From positions 4,468,041 through 4,532,040 of the forward strand of contig JASSKH010000017.1 of NCBI GenBank assembly GCA_031763025.1: a DNA stretch of 64,000 nt, written 5' to 3'. A program made the position numbers and the translations under genes. This stretch comes from Macrocystis pyrifera (Eukaryota > Sar > Phaeophyceae > Laminariales > Laminariaceae). The notes under the pieces were generated by a model, which worked only from the letters and a program-made list of their open reading frames with translations, did not search any database and was not told the origin of the DNA. Positions within the stretch are counted from its first letter, which is position 1; the number at the start of each line of letters is the position of its first letter. Shown in pieces: positions 1-25,313 of this stretch.

Positions 1-178
1 CGCATACCAACGTCGGGGGAGCGTTGAAGGGTCTCTGCTGCGGCTACCGCTATAGGTTGTGCCATGCCAGTATATATATACTGCTGCTGAAGCAGCTGTA
101 GACCCTGCTGCTTCTTTTACGTAGCTTCCTCAATTCAGCACGATTTTCGACTTATCATAATTTTGGGAGAAATAGTTG

Positions 179-190
179 AAAAAAAAAAAG
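179..190 (-). terminator. RNA polymerase III T-run terminator of tRNA-Met
   Basis: A run of about 11 A on the plus strand is a T-run on the transcribed strand, starting five bases after the tRNA 3' end. This is the usual Pol III stop signal. Confidence 0.75.
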
Positions 191-194
191 GTGC

Positions 195-267
195 GGGGAT
201 AGAGAGGCTCGAACTCTCGACCTTCTGCTTATGAGACAAACGCTCTAGCCGACTGAGCTATATCCCC
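195..267 (-). tRNA. tRNA-Met (CAT), elongator type
   Basis: Read on the minus strand this 73-base sequence folds as a complete cloverleaf. It has a perfect 7-bp acceptor stem (GGGGATA with TATCCCC), a D arm with the A-box TAGCTCAGTCGG, a 5-bp anticodon stem with one or two G-T pairs, the loop CTCATAA with anticodon CAT, a variable loop AGGTC, and a T arm with TTCGAGC. It has no intron and no encoded CCA. The T54-T55-C56 loop and the absence of initiator-type features favour elongator Met. A T-run follows on the transcribed strand. Confidence 0.93.
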
Positions 268-14070
<13,803 letters not shown>

Positions 14071-14161
14071 TAATTTATTGTTTTTTGTTTGCACGAGCAA
14101 TCATCCGTTTTTCTTCGTTTTTTTTTTTTTTTTTGTTCTCCTTTTTTATTACGACACTGCC

Positions 14162-14199
<38 letters not shown>

Positions 14200-14200
<1 letters not shown>

Positions 14201-14310
14201 GGGGGGGGGGGGAAAGGGGGGGGGGGGGGGGGGGGGGTACTCATGTCATGTCTTGCATGGCCGTTGTTGTGTGAGCAATGACCCTCGCATCCCTAAAATG
14301 GGGAAGAACA
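14200..14310 (-). mobile_element. Family A retroposon, truncated, with long G-runs
   Basis: Two G-runs (14171-14198 and 14217-14237) precede GTACTCATGTCATGTCTTGC, ATGGCCGTTGTTGTGTGAG and CCCTCGCATCCCTAAAATG. The body ends about 70 bases after the tail. Confidence 0.65.
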
Positions 14311-14616
14311 GGTTTCGAGCAAATGCAACAAGCTGGATATGGTATGGATGGATGGGGGGGGGGGAAGCCTGGGCAGGGCAGGAGGAGGAGGAGGAGAGGG
14401 GGGCTTTTTCTGCCATGTTTCCGCGCGTTCTATCAGACACGGCGCGCAAAAGGTTGCCAGCTATGTATATACGACAAGCAGGCAGCAGTGCTGTCCCCTT
14501 CAGAGGGGTAGGGGTGGAGACACGGATCACCGAGGGCTGAGAACTGATAGTGCTCAGCTCCTTCTTGGCCGGAGAGCAGGGCTGTCGTTCTATCACACGA
14601 TAGAGCATATGCCTTA

Positions 14617-14700
14617 CACCTTTCTGTCCGTAAAATATGAGGACCGCTTAAGTATTCATACAAGCATAAATCGTTCTTTATATTTACGGACAGACTGGTA
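14617..14700. mobile_element. MITE family 2 copy
   Basis: TTTCTGTCCGTAAAATATGAGG is mirrored by CGTTCTTTATATTTACGGAC and AGACTGGTA, with AGTATTCATACAAGCATAAA in the centre. Confidence 0.75.
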
Positions 14701-15279
14701 GCACTTTTTGGCCATCACGTTGCTGACCTGGTTGGGCTTCTCAACAAAAGAACCATTTGCACAACTTGGTTTCGTTTTTTACGAAAGCGTTTTTTTTCGT
14801 TCCTGACCTGCAGCAGTAGTGCGTACAGCAAGTAGGCCATGTTTGTTCGTTTGTTTGTTTGTTTGTTTTTTTTTTTCTGTTTTACTCTTCAAGTGAGCTA
14901 GCTGCCGCAGAAAATCGGAAGTTGTGCACCCTTGACAATACCGTAGTAGCATGCATCGGCCGTCGACGTCCTTCTTTTTTTCTTTTTTTTTTCGAAAGTG
15001 CGACGTCGCACACGCGTGGTCCGAAGTAGTCGTTCGGATTGGGGGTCCTTTCCGTAACACGTCGTAACACATCCAAAAGTTTCGTTTCGCAGGTTGCCCA
15101 ACCGTTTTTCTCTGCGGGCTGCCACCGCCACCAACCCACCCCCATCCACCGGGGTCTCGTCTGGCGGTTTTCTTTTTTCCGGCTTATTGATACAACCTGT
15201 GGAGAGGTGGCGAACGCGTACGGCTGCTGTTGATAGCGCACAAGCGCGTGTTCGATCGACCTTACGCTGGGGATTTTTG

Positions 15280-15312
<33 letters not shown>

Positions 15313-16314
15313 CGAGATGGGGGGGATGTTAGTGGGGGAGGGGAGGGGGTTGTCTTTTGATCGGGGGGGGGATGGAAGGGGTTGTGTACGATGTGGGATG
15401 TTTTTTTTGCAGGGGTGGTGGGGGGGGGTAGTGGTCCTTTCATGTGGAAAGGGGGGGGTGGGGTAGGGGGTGTTCTGTTGCATGGGGAGGGGCGGGCGGG
15501 TCTCTTGCGCTCCTTGACGTGCGTTGCGTTGTTTTGTTGCTGTTTTTTTTTTTTTTTTTTCGCTGCCGGCGCTGTAGTTGCGGAAGAACTGAATCCCGCC
15601 CTTTCGAGACCGTTTCGTACGTACGTAGCCCTCCCTGACTGAGCGCGCGTGTGCGTGTCTGTTCCTAATCTTGGATGTTTCGGTTAGTAAGATGTCCGCG
15701 CTTTCTTGGGAAACCGCGGCGGTGAGCAGCGTCAAGGCCTCAGACGCATGCTCGACGGTACGGTGCGAGGGCTTCAACCAATCTCTCTTGAGGCTCCTCG
15801 CTTCAGGAGCTCTCTAATGTATTACACAACATCCCCCCAACATTTTTCGACTTTCAGGAAAAACCCATCCTCTTGCAAGCGGCATGGGGTGACACTTCCC
15901 ATTTTTTTTATCTTGGGTTTGAGAATCGCGCCATCGAGTGCCCCTCCCCCCCTGTCCCCCCGCCCGCTCCTCTCTGCCGGGTTGCCCGCGAAAGAAAGCG
16001 CTGCCAACGAACTGTACATGTGCGTGTACGTTCGCGGTTGTGTGCGCACGTGGCATGTATGTACATGATGCGCCGCGGTGAGTTTGTGTTGTGCGCGGGG
16101 TTTCGTGCGTGTATGCGCTGCTATTTGCGTGTGTTTATACATGCATGCGCGGATAGTTGTGTGCGGTTTCATGCTGATAGTTCGAGATACGTACTTATTT
16201 TTGGTCAGGTAGTTCCTAACATATATTTACTTTCACATATCATGCAGAAAAAAAAAAACGGTTCTGAGGAACGAATGCACACGCAACCCGACGATCGCTC
16301 CCTTTGCTGTATAC

Positions 16315-16832
<518 letters not shown>

Positions 16833-16964
16833 CGAATGTCCTTCCGTAAATCAGTTGTATCCCTCTCATACACTTCTCTGCCAGTCGTTTCCCAATTTCC
16901 ATTCCCCACATCATTTCATTTTTTTTAGCTACCGGTATATACAGAAGTACCCGCACACTGCTTT

Positions 16965-17030
16965 GGACGACAATGTATAAGGACCGCTTGGTTTGAAATG
17001 TGAAAATCAAACGGTCATTACATTTCCGAC
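16965..17030. mobile_element. MITE family 2 copy, short
   Basis: AATGTATAAGGACCGCTTGG and TTTGAAATGTGAAAATCAAA, then CGGTCATTACATTTCCG, form one hairpin-like element. The outer CACTCTG termini are lost. Confidence 0.65.
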
Positions 17031-17439
17031 GCGTTGCACGATAGAGGTACGTAGCGCGTTTCCGCTAAAATGTTTTGAATGGCGGGGCTCCTTGTGACCC
17101 AAAACCGTCGGAATGTCAATCTTGTTTCGAAAAAAGACGTTTTGGAATACTTTGGCCATTGTGGGTTTATTCAGCGGGATGCAATTTGATTTTTGCTGAA
17201 GTCAGTTTTCGGGTGAGGTGTGGAGCTCCTCCTCAGGTGAGGAGCCTCAGAAAACTAAGGGTGAACCTCTATCGTAGAATGCCTCTTCCGCCCGGAGTGG
17301 TGCTACTGAATACCTACCTGGTACAATCGTAAAACGCAAATTGTCGTATTACAAAGCTAAAACTGGGCAGACCGTTTGCTCAGGGGCTACTTCATCGGCC
17401 AGAAAGTAAATGTTGGGCCGACAGCACCCCCACCTCCAC

Positions 17440-17476
17440 CGACGGGCATGCATGACAATGAGTATTACCCCCCCCT
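17440..17476 (+). mobile_element. Family A retroposon 3' end, short fragment
   Basis: GGGCATGCATGACAATGAGT is followed by ATTACCCCCC. The tail is only six C. Confidence 0.5.
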
Positions 17477-18381
17477 ATATCGCCGTGGCGTAGCTTTGCT
17501 TCTATGCGCGCGGTTGTTTCATGTATGCGCGCGGATATGCGCGGGTATATGCGCGTGTGGTTGCTTTCATGTATGCGCGCGGTTATGCGCGTGTATATGC
17601 GCGTGTGTGCGCGCGGCTACACAGTATGTAATGTGTGGTTATTACGTCCGTGTAAGTGCGAGGTTACGACGGTTGTGTGCGTGCGTGTATGCGCGGTTGT
17701 GCACGTTTATGCACGCGGTTGTGTGCGTGTATGCGCATGTATGCGCGTGCGGATCAGGGCGGCGTGCTGCTGACGCTCTGCTGTATGTATACCCGGTGTC
17801 CGGTCAAGGCCTGCCTGCCTGCCTGCCTGCCTTCTTATTGGCCAGTGTATCCGCTATATTACTGACGACTAACGAACACCAAAGATAAGAAGAGCGGAAA
17901 AACCGGGATGAATCACGCTTAACCTTTCACAAGTACCGTGATGTAGTACAATAGAGTTATTCCGCCGATGCTCTCCTCCTGTCTGTCTGCTGTGCTACTG
18001 CAGCCTCCCGGTTTTCTGCATCGTCGATTCGTCGCTTTGGTTGTGACCCTCTCGTTGTCATGAAAGAAAACACAGAAAAACCAGCAAAAGAAACACTTTG
18101 CCCGCGTGTGCCTCTCAAACCTGCCCATAATCCACAACAGAACATTGGGTAGCAGGCGTTTTTGCGCCGTTTCATGTTGCTGTTCGATCTCTTGGTTCTA
18201 TTCGTCATCCGTCGTCGTGGTCGTATTCTCGAGGAATCGACAGCTTCCGCATCGACAAACAGGCACCACGCACATGCATTCATAGAGCGTAAGCACCGCA
18301 AGCACCGAAGCATAGCCTGCTCTTCCTTCCCCTCTTCCTCCCTTCCTGCTGACTGGCACGCTCCCGCGAGCACTCTCGACC

Positions 18382-21300
18382 ATGAAAGCAGCAGACTATC
18401 GCATACCATGGGGCCGACCAAGCGAGCATCTCTTGGCCGTAAAGCGCGAGATGTTGGAGCACCAAAAACACTTGCAACGCGTGCACGACGCGCGGAGCAA
18501 GAGCACCCTTGATCTCGAGCAGCCGGAGTGTGCTCACATGCCTCACCTCGTCACCAGGCCGAAGAAGAAGAAGGTAAACAGGGCTAGGGCCGAAGATGTT
18601 GTTAACATACGAAGCATGTTTATATGTCTAGACGTGCATTGTGTCGCTTGCTATTTTGGTCTTAGTAGTACTGGTACTACAGCAGTACTACTACCTGTAC
18701 AGGGTATTGATGCACAGCAGAATGTTGTTGTTGTTGTTGTTGTTGCTGCTGCTGCTGTTGTCGGTGTTGTTGCTATTGCGGAGGACCATAGTTAATAGGA
18801 CCTACGGTTCACACAAACAACCATATATTTCCATATTTTTACTAAACCGTATTTGGTCCTATTTACTATGGCCCCCCGAAATACTCGTACTATTATTATG
18901 CTTGCCTTCCGACAACATAGCGTAGATGCCGTTCCTATATGTTGTTGCTATTGTTTTTGGTGGTGACCGTGTTGTTGCTGTTGCTGTTGTTGCAGTTGCT
19001 GTTGTTGCTGTTCCGTTGTGTTGTTGGTGGTGATATTGCTGTTGCTGTTGTTGTGTTGCGTTGTTCTGTTGTGGGTGTTGTTGTTGTCGTTGTCGTCGTT
19101 GTTGTTGTTGTTGTTGTTGCTGCTGCTGCTGTTGCTGTTGTCGGTGGTGGTGGCCGTGTCGTTGCTGTTGTTGCTGTTGCTGCTGCTGTTGTCGTGCTGT
19201 TCCGTTGTTGTTGTTGTTGGTGGTGGTGGTGGTGTTGTTGTTGTTGCTGCTGTTGTGTTGCGTTGTTCTGTTGTGGGTGTTGTCGGTGTTGTGTGTTGCC
19301 ATCGTCGACTTTTGGATGCGCCGCCCTGAAAAATCGTAGTGGAGACAGGTGGCGTAGATCTGAGCACGTTTACGTATTCGCATCGTGCCTCATTTATTCG
19401 CTACAATGTGTGCATGTTGTTTACACGTCCCGTACTCGTAGCATGTGGTACAGCAGTACAGTTAATATGAGCTTGCAAACATGCTGAGTTTTTCAGGAAA
19501 TTTTAGATCTCACCGATCTCATCGCAGCAGTGTTTTTTTTTTAAAATATTTACCTGGTAAGTATCTCTACAAATAAGGGGAGCCACTGGCCTATGTTTTT
19601 GACAAGGAATTACATATAGAATACGCGCGTTCGGTTTATTACAACACTTGTAAAATTCGGTAAAAATGGAACATAGACGAGACGTATTACGCAGCCTGCA
19701 AAGTTGAGTATCAACTACTTAATCAGTCGAACTCACAGCTGACGTATTTCACAAACTTATAAAACTAAGGATGAACAATCAGTAACGACGCTCAATGTCC
19801 TCTCGATGCTGTTGGGCACCTCCCCGTAGAAAGGTCAGTTTGAAGTGAACACACCAACAACAATCGGATGATGATGACCGTATCCCACAACTGCAATCGG
19901 GGTGTGACAGATGCAGGAGGACCGGCAGCGCGAAATCGCGGCCGAAAACCATTCGCTCATGCATCGCCTGGCGGGCATTATGAAGGAGGAGCGGGGAGGT
20001 CCGGCGCAGAAGTACGCACACCTCTCGGTAGAGTACCGCGGGAGCTTGCGACGGAAAAAACTACTGAAGCTCGAGGTGTGTTTCCTCGTGAGACTGTTCA
20101 TTACGGTCTCGTATATACTTACGTCGTCTATTTCGTTTTTTCGAATCTTGGAACTTAAGCTCTCGATTCAAGAACTCGAAACTCAAAGCTCCTACATAAG
20201 ATGACCAAACTCAGAGCTTGATTCAACATGTCAAATCTCAAAGGTCGATTGAAGACCTCAAAGCTGAAAAGGTCGATTTAGATTGATGTGAGTAATCTCA
20301 CCTCCTGGTGAGAGGGGGGTGCACTCGATATCATGGCCGTAGTCGTATGACCACAGACCCTCGCATTCGTACAATGCCGGGACGGAGCACGTCGGGTTTT
20401 CACCGACCAGACAGATATTCCTTGTATCAAGCGCGAAGCGCCGTGAGGTGTCGGCGAGTCGCATGAAGGATGAGCTGCATCCCACTAAGAACCGTCTGTT
20501 AGGCGGACATACACATGGATGACAGCGTCAATGAGTTAATTTATCCGGTGTGACCACTTTCAGAGACAGAAGTGGGGATACTATGTAACTGCCTCGTGGG
20601 TGCCATTCCACAAACACTACCAGGTACGTGATACGATCACTCGCCCTTGCGAAGAGTTAAGGTTCTCGACCCCGCATAAATGATCTGACTCGTTCGCCAG
20701 CTGTCACCGACCGTCCAAAAAAAGCAAGGAAGAAAAAGCAGTACCCTGGTTGTCTAGCTCATATAGTGAGCGGCATGTTTTACAGTGTCGTTGCCAACCG
20801 AAGCCAATCCAACCTCTACATGTAACACAATGGGGGGGAGGGGGCGTAGTTATTTGCTGTTTACCTTGAGTCATTTGACCATTGACCACGCATCGGGGTG
20901 AATAAAAATCTGACTTTATGTGTGTTGTGTAGCGTATGATCTGCTACTTCAGAGAAAGCTCAAAACTCAATGATGTAGGAAACCGCCCCCCCCTGAACGT
21001 ACGACTACGGCCATTCATGATAATGAGTACACCTCCCCCCTCCCCTGACAACGGGGTGAGTTTGGTTGAATCGGCATCGAGTTTCGAAAAGGATTACTAC
21101 CGTGTAGCGCCAGTACGATCTACCGAACCACCAGGTAAACTTGCCAGCTTGTTGGTCGCACCTGTTTGCTCCAATCTCGTACCATGCAGCTTCTTAGAAC
21201 CGCCGGCGTCAAAGTGCTCTACCTAGATCACTCGCAAGAATACTACTCCAATCGCCACCAACATGGACGTCTCGAGCTTATTTTGTGTTGGAACCCTCTG

Positions 21301-22564
21301 AATTAAGCTAAAAAAATGTTTTATTGTAGACATGTGTCATCATCCTTATCGCGCAAAACGAAACAAAAAAAAATCTTACTTTATTTTTCCACGGCGCGGG
21401 GCGAATGCACGGGGGGTCATTTCGTATCGCAACGGACGCGCACAGACGGAAAACCGGAGGCTGGCGCGGGCGATCAAGAAGCAAAGGCCTTTCTACCCCA
21501 ACCGGGCCATGGAGAAAGCGGAGGAAGAGAGGCAAGTTCTCCTCAAAACCATGTCCCGCACGCAGCGCCGGAAGGACAGAGTCGCCGTCTTTGCGCAAGA
21601 GGAGGCGGCATCGTCCCCCGGCCGCCTCGGACCCGGTCGCCGCCGCCGCCACCGCGACGGAGACTTCTTATCCCCGCCAGGAAAAAAAGGGACCGCCGGC
21701 AGCGGTGGTGATAGTGGTTGGGCTCACCACGGAGGCGGGGGGACGAATCAACTCACTCCTACTACCCCTTACTATTTGTCCGCCGGCTTTGACGCGGACG
21801 CCACCGCGAGCCTGGTGGAAGACGGGGTCCTGTTTCGACCGGGACCGACGGCGGTGAAACTCACGACGGCCAAGCAGATGCAGGCTGAAGTGGCCAGGCG
21901 GAGACGAGGCCCTCAGGAAGAGCAAGAACAGCAGGACGAGGAGCAGCAGCAGCAGCAGCTGGACGGCTCTTTATCCACAGCCAGCGGTGGTGGTGGTGGC
22001 AGCAGTGGGAATGAGGGAACAAGACACGCCTTAAAGGTCGGCGGAAGGCCTGGCCGGGGCCGGGGTCGGGGTGAGGGGGGAGGAGGAGGAGGAGGCGGGG
22101 GGGGGGTATTAGGGAGAGGAGGTAGAGTAAGGCAAGAAGGGTCATCATCATCATCCTTATCGATCGGCTCGCTGACGGTGCGGAGGAAAGGAGACAGCAA
22201 CAACAACGCAGCCGCCACCGAGCGAGGGGTAGTGCTCGAGGTTAATCGCACGGGGGGCGGTTTTAGAGGCAGGGGGCGCGGCAGCCGCGTCGGCGGTAGC
22301 GGGCGGTGCGGGTTGACCGGGGGGCGTCCGAACATGATATTCACGCCCTCTCTCGTGCCTCTAGGGATGGAATCCGTCCGCGCCTGTCCTATGAGCTTGG
22401 GGGGAGACGCGAGTCGCGCGAGCTCGGCGCGGCTTGCTGGTGAAGCCGGACGGTTTGGTGGAAGCTCGAGGCGGGAAAGGGAGGAAAGGGGGTTAGACGT
22501 TGAGGGCGGGGAGGGTAGGAGCGAGGGCGAAGCTGGAGCTCTGCGTGACGCACGGACAGTCTAG
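18382..22564 (+). CDS. CFAP97/hemingway-domain ciliary protein (CFAP97D1-like)
   Basis: I read three exons, 18382-18573, 19911-20075 and 21446-22564, all joined in phase 0, giving about 491 residues. The first ~155 residues follow the layout of CFAP97D proteins: an early HLLAVKREMLEHQKHLQ segment, the ENHSLMHRLAGIM helix (residues ~75-90), then TENRRLARAIKKQRPFY (~120-136) and an EKAEEERQVLLKTMSR coil. CFAP97/hemingway proteins are axoneme-associated and needed for sperm flagella or cilia in animals. The rest, about 330 residues, is a low-complexity Gly/Arg/Ser-rich tail absent from the ~160-residue animal CFAP97D proteins, so its function is unknown. Start: the ATG sits 20 codons before the conserved segment, in good context. 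Intron 1 (1.34 kb) has CTG/TTG repeats; intron 2 (1.37 kb) holds two family A elements. The family call is by motif recall; a different coiled-coil ciliary family is possible. Confidence 0.7.
18778..18883 (+). mobile_element. MITE family 1 copy inserted within the TTG repeat
   Basis: It runs from GGAGGACCATAGTTAATAGG to TTTACTATGGCCCCCCGAAA. The element interrupts the TTG/CTG array. Confidence 0.8.
18897..18943 (+). repeat. TATGCTTGC module, copy 2
   Basis: ATTATTATGCTTGCCTTCCG, ACAACATAGCGTAGATGCCG, TTCCTATATG matches the module at 16786 and is again preceded by ATT units; TTG repeats follow directly. Confidence 0.8.
20307..20720 (-). mobile_element. SINE-like family A element, long copy
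   Basis: On the minus strand this ~410-base copy ends in a short C-rich tail (GGGGGGTGCACTCGATATC on the plus strand). Its body runs through CGGGTTTTCACCGACCAGAC, GCGAGTCGCATGAAGG, GAACCGTCTGTTAGGCGG and ATGGATGACAGCGTCAATG to a TATGTAACTGCCTCGTGG segment and TAAATGATCTGACTCGTTCG. The same order is present at 50009-50455. No reading frame is kept. Confidence 0.8.
20832..20893 (-). mobile_element. Family B LINE 3' end, fragment
   Basis: GGGGGGGAGGGGGCGTAG is the tail. TTTGCTGTTTACCTTGAGTC and ATTTGACCATTGACCACGCAT are the terminal 50 bases of family B on the minus strand. Confidence 0.65.
20990..21045 (+). mobile_element. Family A retroposon 3' end, fragment
   Basis: CGTACGACTACGGCCATTC, ATGATAATGAGTACAC and a C-rich tail broken by T. 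It lies in intron 2 of the CFAP97D-like gene, 400 bases before exon 3. Confidence 0.6.
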
Positions 22565-23303
22565 TTAGTTTGTTCTGTTTACCCCTGTGGGTGCATGCAG
22601 CAGTGTGAGCCCGTCGACAACCAAATATGAGGAAGGCGGAGGCGAAAACTGACCTTGAGTTGAGCATAGTAGAGACTATTACGTACCAAGTAGGTAGGAT
22701 TTCGTGCTTGCCGCTGGGCATGAAATAACTGTAAATGTATACCTGGTATATTTTTGCTTCTTCTCGTCCCCGCACAATGGCTCGAGAGTTTCTTGATGGG
22801 CTGTTTCTAGTTCATGGCCCCATGTCGTCTACTCTATCGGCCGCCATGGCCTTTGTGCAGTTTATGGTGCGATACGCAGACACGAAAAAGAGGCGTGCCG
22901 GGATAGGGGTATATAATAATTGCACGTATTGACCGAAATGCCGTGAAGAGAGTTGACTTCGCACGGGGGGCGCAATCGTTTTTCAGCGCCCGTCTTTTTT
23001 CTCGAAAACGAACGGTAAAATGGGTGCCATAAAGTCGCGAACACGATACATTTTCATGGGAAGGCTTTTCTCTCTCGACGACCAGATATTTTCCGAGAAA
23101 AAAATACCTTGTTCGGTACAGTACGTACGTAGTATTATTAGCGTTGACAAAAACCTTTCCGTTCTGGACAACAAAAAAATGAAGCGCTGAAAAAAAGAAA
23201 GATCGTTCGTTCGCACCCCTCCCTGTGCGAATTTAACGCTCTTTCTAAGGTTTATCTGACTGACTATTTTGATGATAGACCCTCAGCTGAGGGAAACTAC
23301 CAG

Positions 23304-23627
23304 TCTGCGCGGAAATATAAGAGCTTTTTACACATTAATGTTGTGATATGCTAGAAGTCAACTCTGATAATTCCACACACAGGGCAGCCGATGAGGTGTG
23401 GTTTGGACCATGACGGGCCTCGACTTGATGCGTGCGGCATGGGCGTAGCCGTTTCGAAAGAAGTTTGTCCGTAGGTGACCATAGAGTGACCCTCATCGGA
23501 CAGACAGACAGGCAGACAGACAGACAGACAGACACCTTTTCTGAATCCGTTCCAGAGACCACAAGTGTACCGCTTGTGGAATAAGAAGACCAAGCGGTGC
23601 TTATATTTACGCCCAGAGCGGTATACG
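23304..23627. mobile_element. MITE family 2 copy split by about 250 bases
   Basis: The left arm GCGCGGAAATATAAGAGC lies at 23304 and the right arm AAGCGGTGCTTATATTTACG with CCAGAGCGGTATAC ends at 23627. Between them is unrelated DNA with an AGAC repeat, so a later insertion probably split the element. Confidence 0.5.
23499..23537 (+). repeat. AGAC tetranucleotide repeat
   Basis: About nine AGAC units, one changed to AGGC. Confidence 0.9.
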
Positions 23628-24175
23628 TTATCGTCAGGTCAGAATCCCATGTGTGCGTTTTACCGCCAGGTATCTTGTTTGTAGACCATGGGATTGTTTT
23701 AGATCCGATAAGACCCCAAAAACACGCCTTTTTCCCGCGAAATCCAATTCAAAAACTCAATCTAATTAATCAAAGCTCAAATCGGATTCATGCTTTATTT
23801 TTTGATAAAGCGGGCTCTAAAAACCGTACCACGGGCAATTTTTTTTTTCTTCAAAATACAGTTTTTGGGTTAGGTACCGGGGCTCCCCAAGATACGAAAG
23901 AGCCTCAGAAAAATTAGGTGCAACGCCCACATCGCCGTAGCATGCCTCCCTACGGAGGGGGAAACCCCACCCAGTATCGACCCCATCCTTTGTCGTCGCG
24001 CAAAAGCATCGCACTACGTACCATAATCAAGAATACCCCGCGGAGCACGCGGAGTCGGCGGCGTGGCAGCAACAAAATACCACACGCCCATTCATTCCTC
24101 ATTTTTATACCCGGCACCCCCCCGTGGGACCCCCGAGATATATAGCAACCCGAAACAACTATCAAACCTTCTCGT

Positions 24176-24247
24176 ACCGCAGTCACGCTTTGGGGACAAA
24201 CTACTTGAAAATGGAACGGTTTGTCCCCAAAATGGGACTGCAGTTCT
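24176..24247. mobile_element. MITE family 3 copy
   Basis: CGCAGTCACGCTTTGGGGAC and ACTACTTGAAAATGGAACGG are followed by TTTGTCCCCAAAATGGGACT and GCAG. The ends are inverted repeats around GCAGTCCCGTTTTGGGGACA. Confidence 0.75.
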
Positions 24248-24259
24248 AAAAACGGTTAA

Positions 24260-24345
24260 TACCACTCTGTCCGGAAATACAGGGACGGTTCGAGTGCTCA
24301 ATAGGAAAAATAAACGGTTCCTTTTATTTTCGGAAAAGAGTGGTT
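24260..24345. mobile_element. MITE family 2 copy
   Basis: ACCACTCTGTCCGGAAATAC is mirrored by TTTTATTTTCGGAAAAGAGT and GGT. It sits only 13 bases from a family 3 element. Confidence 0.8.
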
Positions 24346-24442
24346 AGTACCAACCAGTACCTGGCACCGGCATGAATTTTGGTGCGCTATCAAACCGTCC
24401 ACCAGCGGCGCGAGCGCGCGCACAGCGGTACGGGTACACAGC

Positions 24443-24519
24443 CTTGACCCAAATACTAAGGAACGTTTGGATTACTTATTTCTATGCTAGCGGTCCTTAT
24501 ATTTCGGGTCAGAGTGGTG
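24443..24519. mobile_element. MITE family 2 copy
   Basis: TTGACCCAAATACTAAGGAA and CGTTTGG pair with TAGCGGTCCTTATATTTCGG and GTCAGAGTGGTGT. Confidence 0.75.
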
Positions 24520-24690
24520 TACAGGTATCACGTTGCCCCCCGTGCCGTGCGCCTTTCCTTTCGACCATTTGTAACTCGGACACCAACCTCCGCCATATCC
24601 CCCAAATAATCACTCAGAAGTGGCCGTTTGCTGTAACCGTGATTATGTGTTACCTCCAAAGTCCCAAGAGGGTTGTACGAACCCTTCTAC

Positions 24691-24724
24691 AGCCACCCGG
24701 GAGAGTCAACTCTCCCGGGTGGCT
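24691..24724. repeat. Perfect 16-bp inverted repeat with a 2-base loop
   Basis: AGCCACCCGGGAGAGT is followed by CA and the exact reverse complement ACTCTCCCGGGTGGCT. It is not part of the MITE families listed here and would form a strong hairpin or cruciform. Confidence 0.95.
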
Positions 24725-24794
24725 ATCTCCACCGCACCTGCTCCTCTCGGGGGTCAGGTCGGGTCAACGTGCCCAAACTCCAGGGATAACAACA

Positions 24795-24905
24795 GCCAGT
24801 TCTGATGTCACAACGGGAGCCATGGGCTAAATTGACACACGACACGAAATTGCGAACGTGGAAGTGTGGTGAGCTTAAGCTTTATTTTTACCAATCCGCC
24901 CGAGG
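24795..24905 (+). repeat. Dispersed ~100-bp repeat (CTAAATTGACAC type), copy 1
   Basis: GGGCTAAATTGACACACGAC, AAGTGTGGTGAGCTTAAGCT, TTATTTTTACCAATCCGCCC and GAGGATAAAATG. Copies lie at 41770-41895 and 44775-44875. Confidence 0.75.
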
Positions 24906-24951
24906 ATAAAATGAATAAAAAATAAACCCTTCTGCGGTGCCTGGTAGATGA

Positions 24952-25022
24952 CTGCGGTCCCGCTTTGGGGATACACTACTTAGAACTTGAGTGGTGTGTC
25001 CCCAGAACGAGACTTTAGCACT
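24952..25022. mobile_element. MITE family 3 copy
   Basis: GCGGTCCCGCTTTGGGGATA, CACTACTTAGAACTTGAGTG, GTGTGTCCCCAGAACGAGAC and TTTAGC. Confidence 0.7.
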
Positions 25023-25111
25023 AAAGGCTCAAGGGCGTACCTGGTACGTAACAGGGCGAATGCATACTATTGGTTCAAGCAGGGCCGCCTATATACGAGC
25101 AACTTCTACTA

Positions 25112-25226
25112 TTACTGGGGACCGTAGTAAACAGGACCAAATATTGTTAGTAAAAATAGGGAAACACGTATATAACAGGTAGTTTTTTTGTGTACCGTAG
25201 GTCCTATTTGCTATGGTCCCCGTATT
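25112..25226 (-). mobile_element. MITE family 1 copy, reverse orientation
   Basis: TTACTGGGGACCGTAGTAAA and AGGACCAAATATTGTTAGTA lead, via GTACCGTAGGTCCTATTTGC, to TATGGTCCCCGTATTA. A few extra bases lie in the centre. Confidence 0.8.
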
Positions 25227-25238
25227 ATTAGCCCTTTC

Positions 25239-25313
25239 AGAACTGCAAATCCCGTTTTGGGGGACAAAAGTACTTGGAATTTGACTGGTTTGTCCCCAAA
25301 ACGGGACTGCAGT
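25239..25313. mobile_element. MITE family 3 copy, well conserved
   Basis: GCAAATCCCGTTTTGGGGGA is mirrored by TTTGTCCCCAAAACGGGACT and GCAGT, with TACTTGGAATTTGACTGG between. Confidence 0.8.

Larger units (their letters stand above)
18722..19300 (+). repeat. Degenerate TTG/CTG repeat region in intron 1 of the CFAP97D-like gene
   Basis: Two blocks (18722-18775 and 18942-19300) of mixed TTG, CTG and GTGGT units are separated by a MITE and the TATGCTTGC module. Irregular inner repeats such as CGTTGTTCTGTTGTGGGTGT occur twice, pointing to segmental duplication within the array. Confidence 0.8.

Noticed and set aside
17500..17770. Cys/Arg-rich frames over the GTATGCGCG region
   Set aside because: The DNA is a degenerate repeat of TATGCGCG words, and all three frames stay open only because of that.
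21332..21445. Upstream part of the 410-codon frame as protein start
   Set aside because: The conserved TENRRLARAIKKQ segment begins exactly after a CACAG acceptor at 21445 and joins in phase to the exon ending at 20075; the upstream codons are intron.
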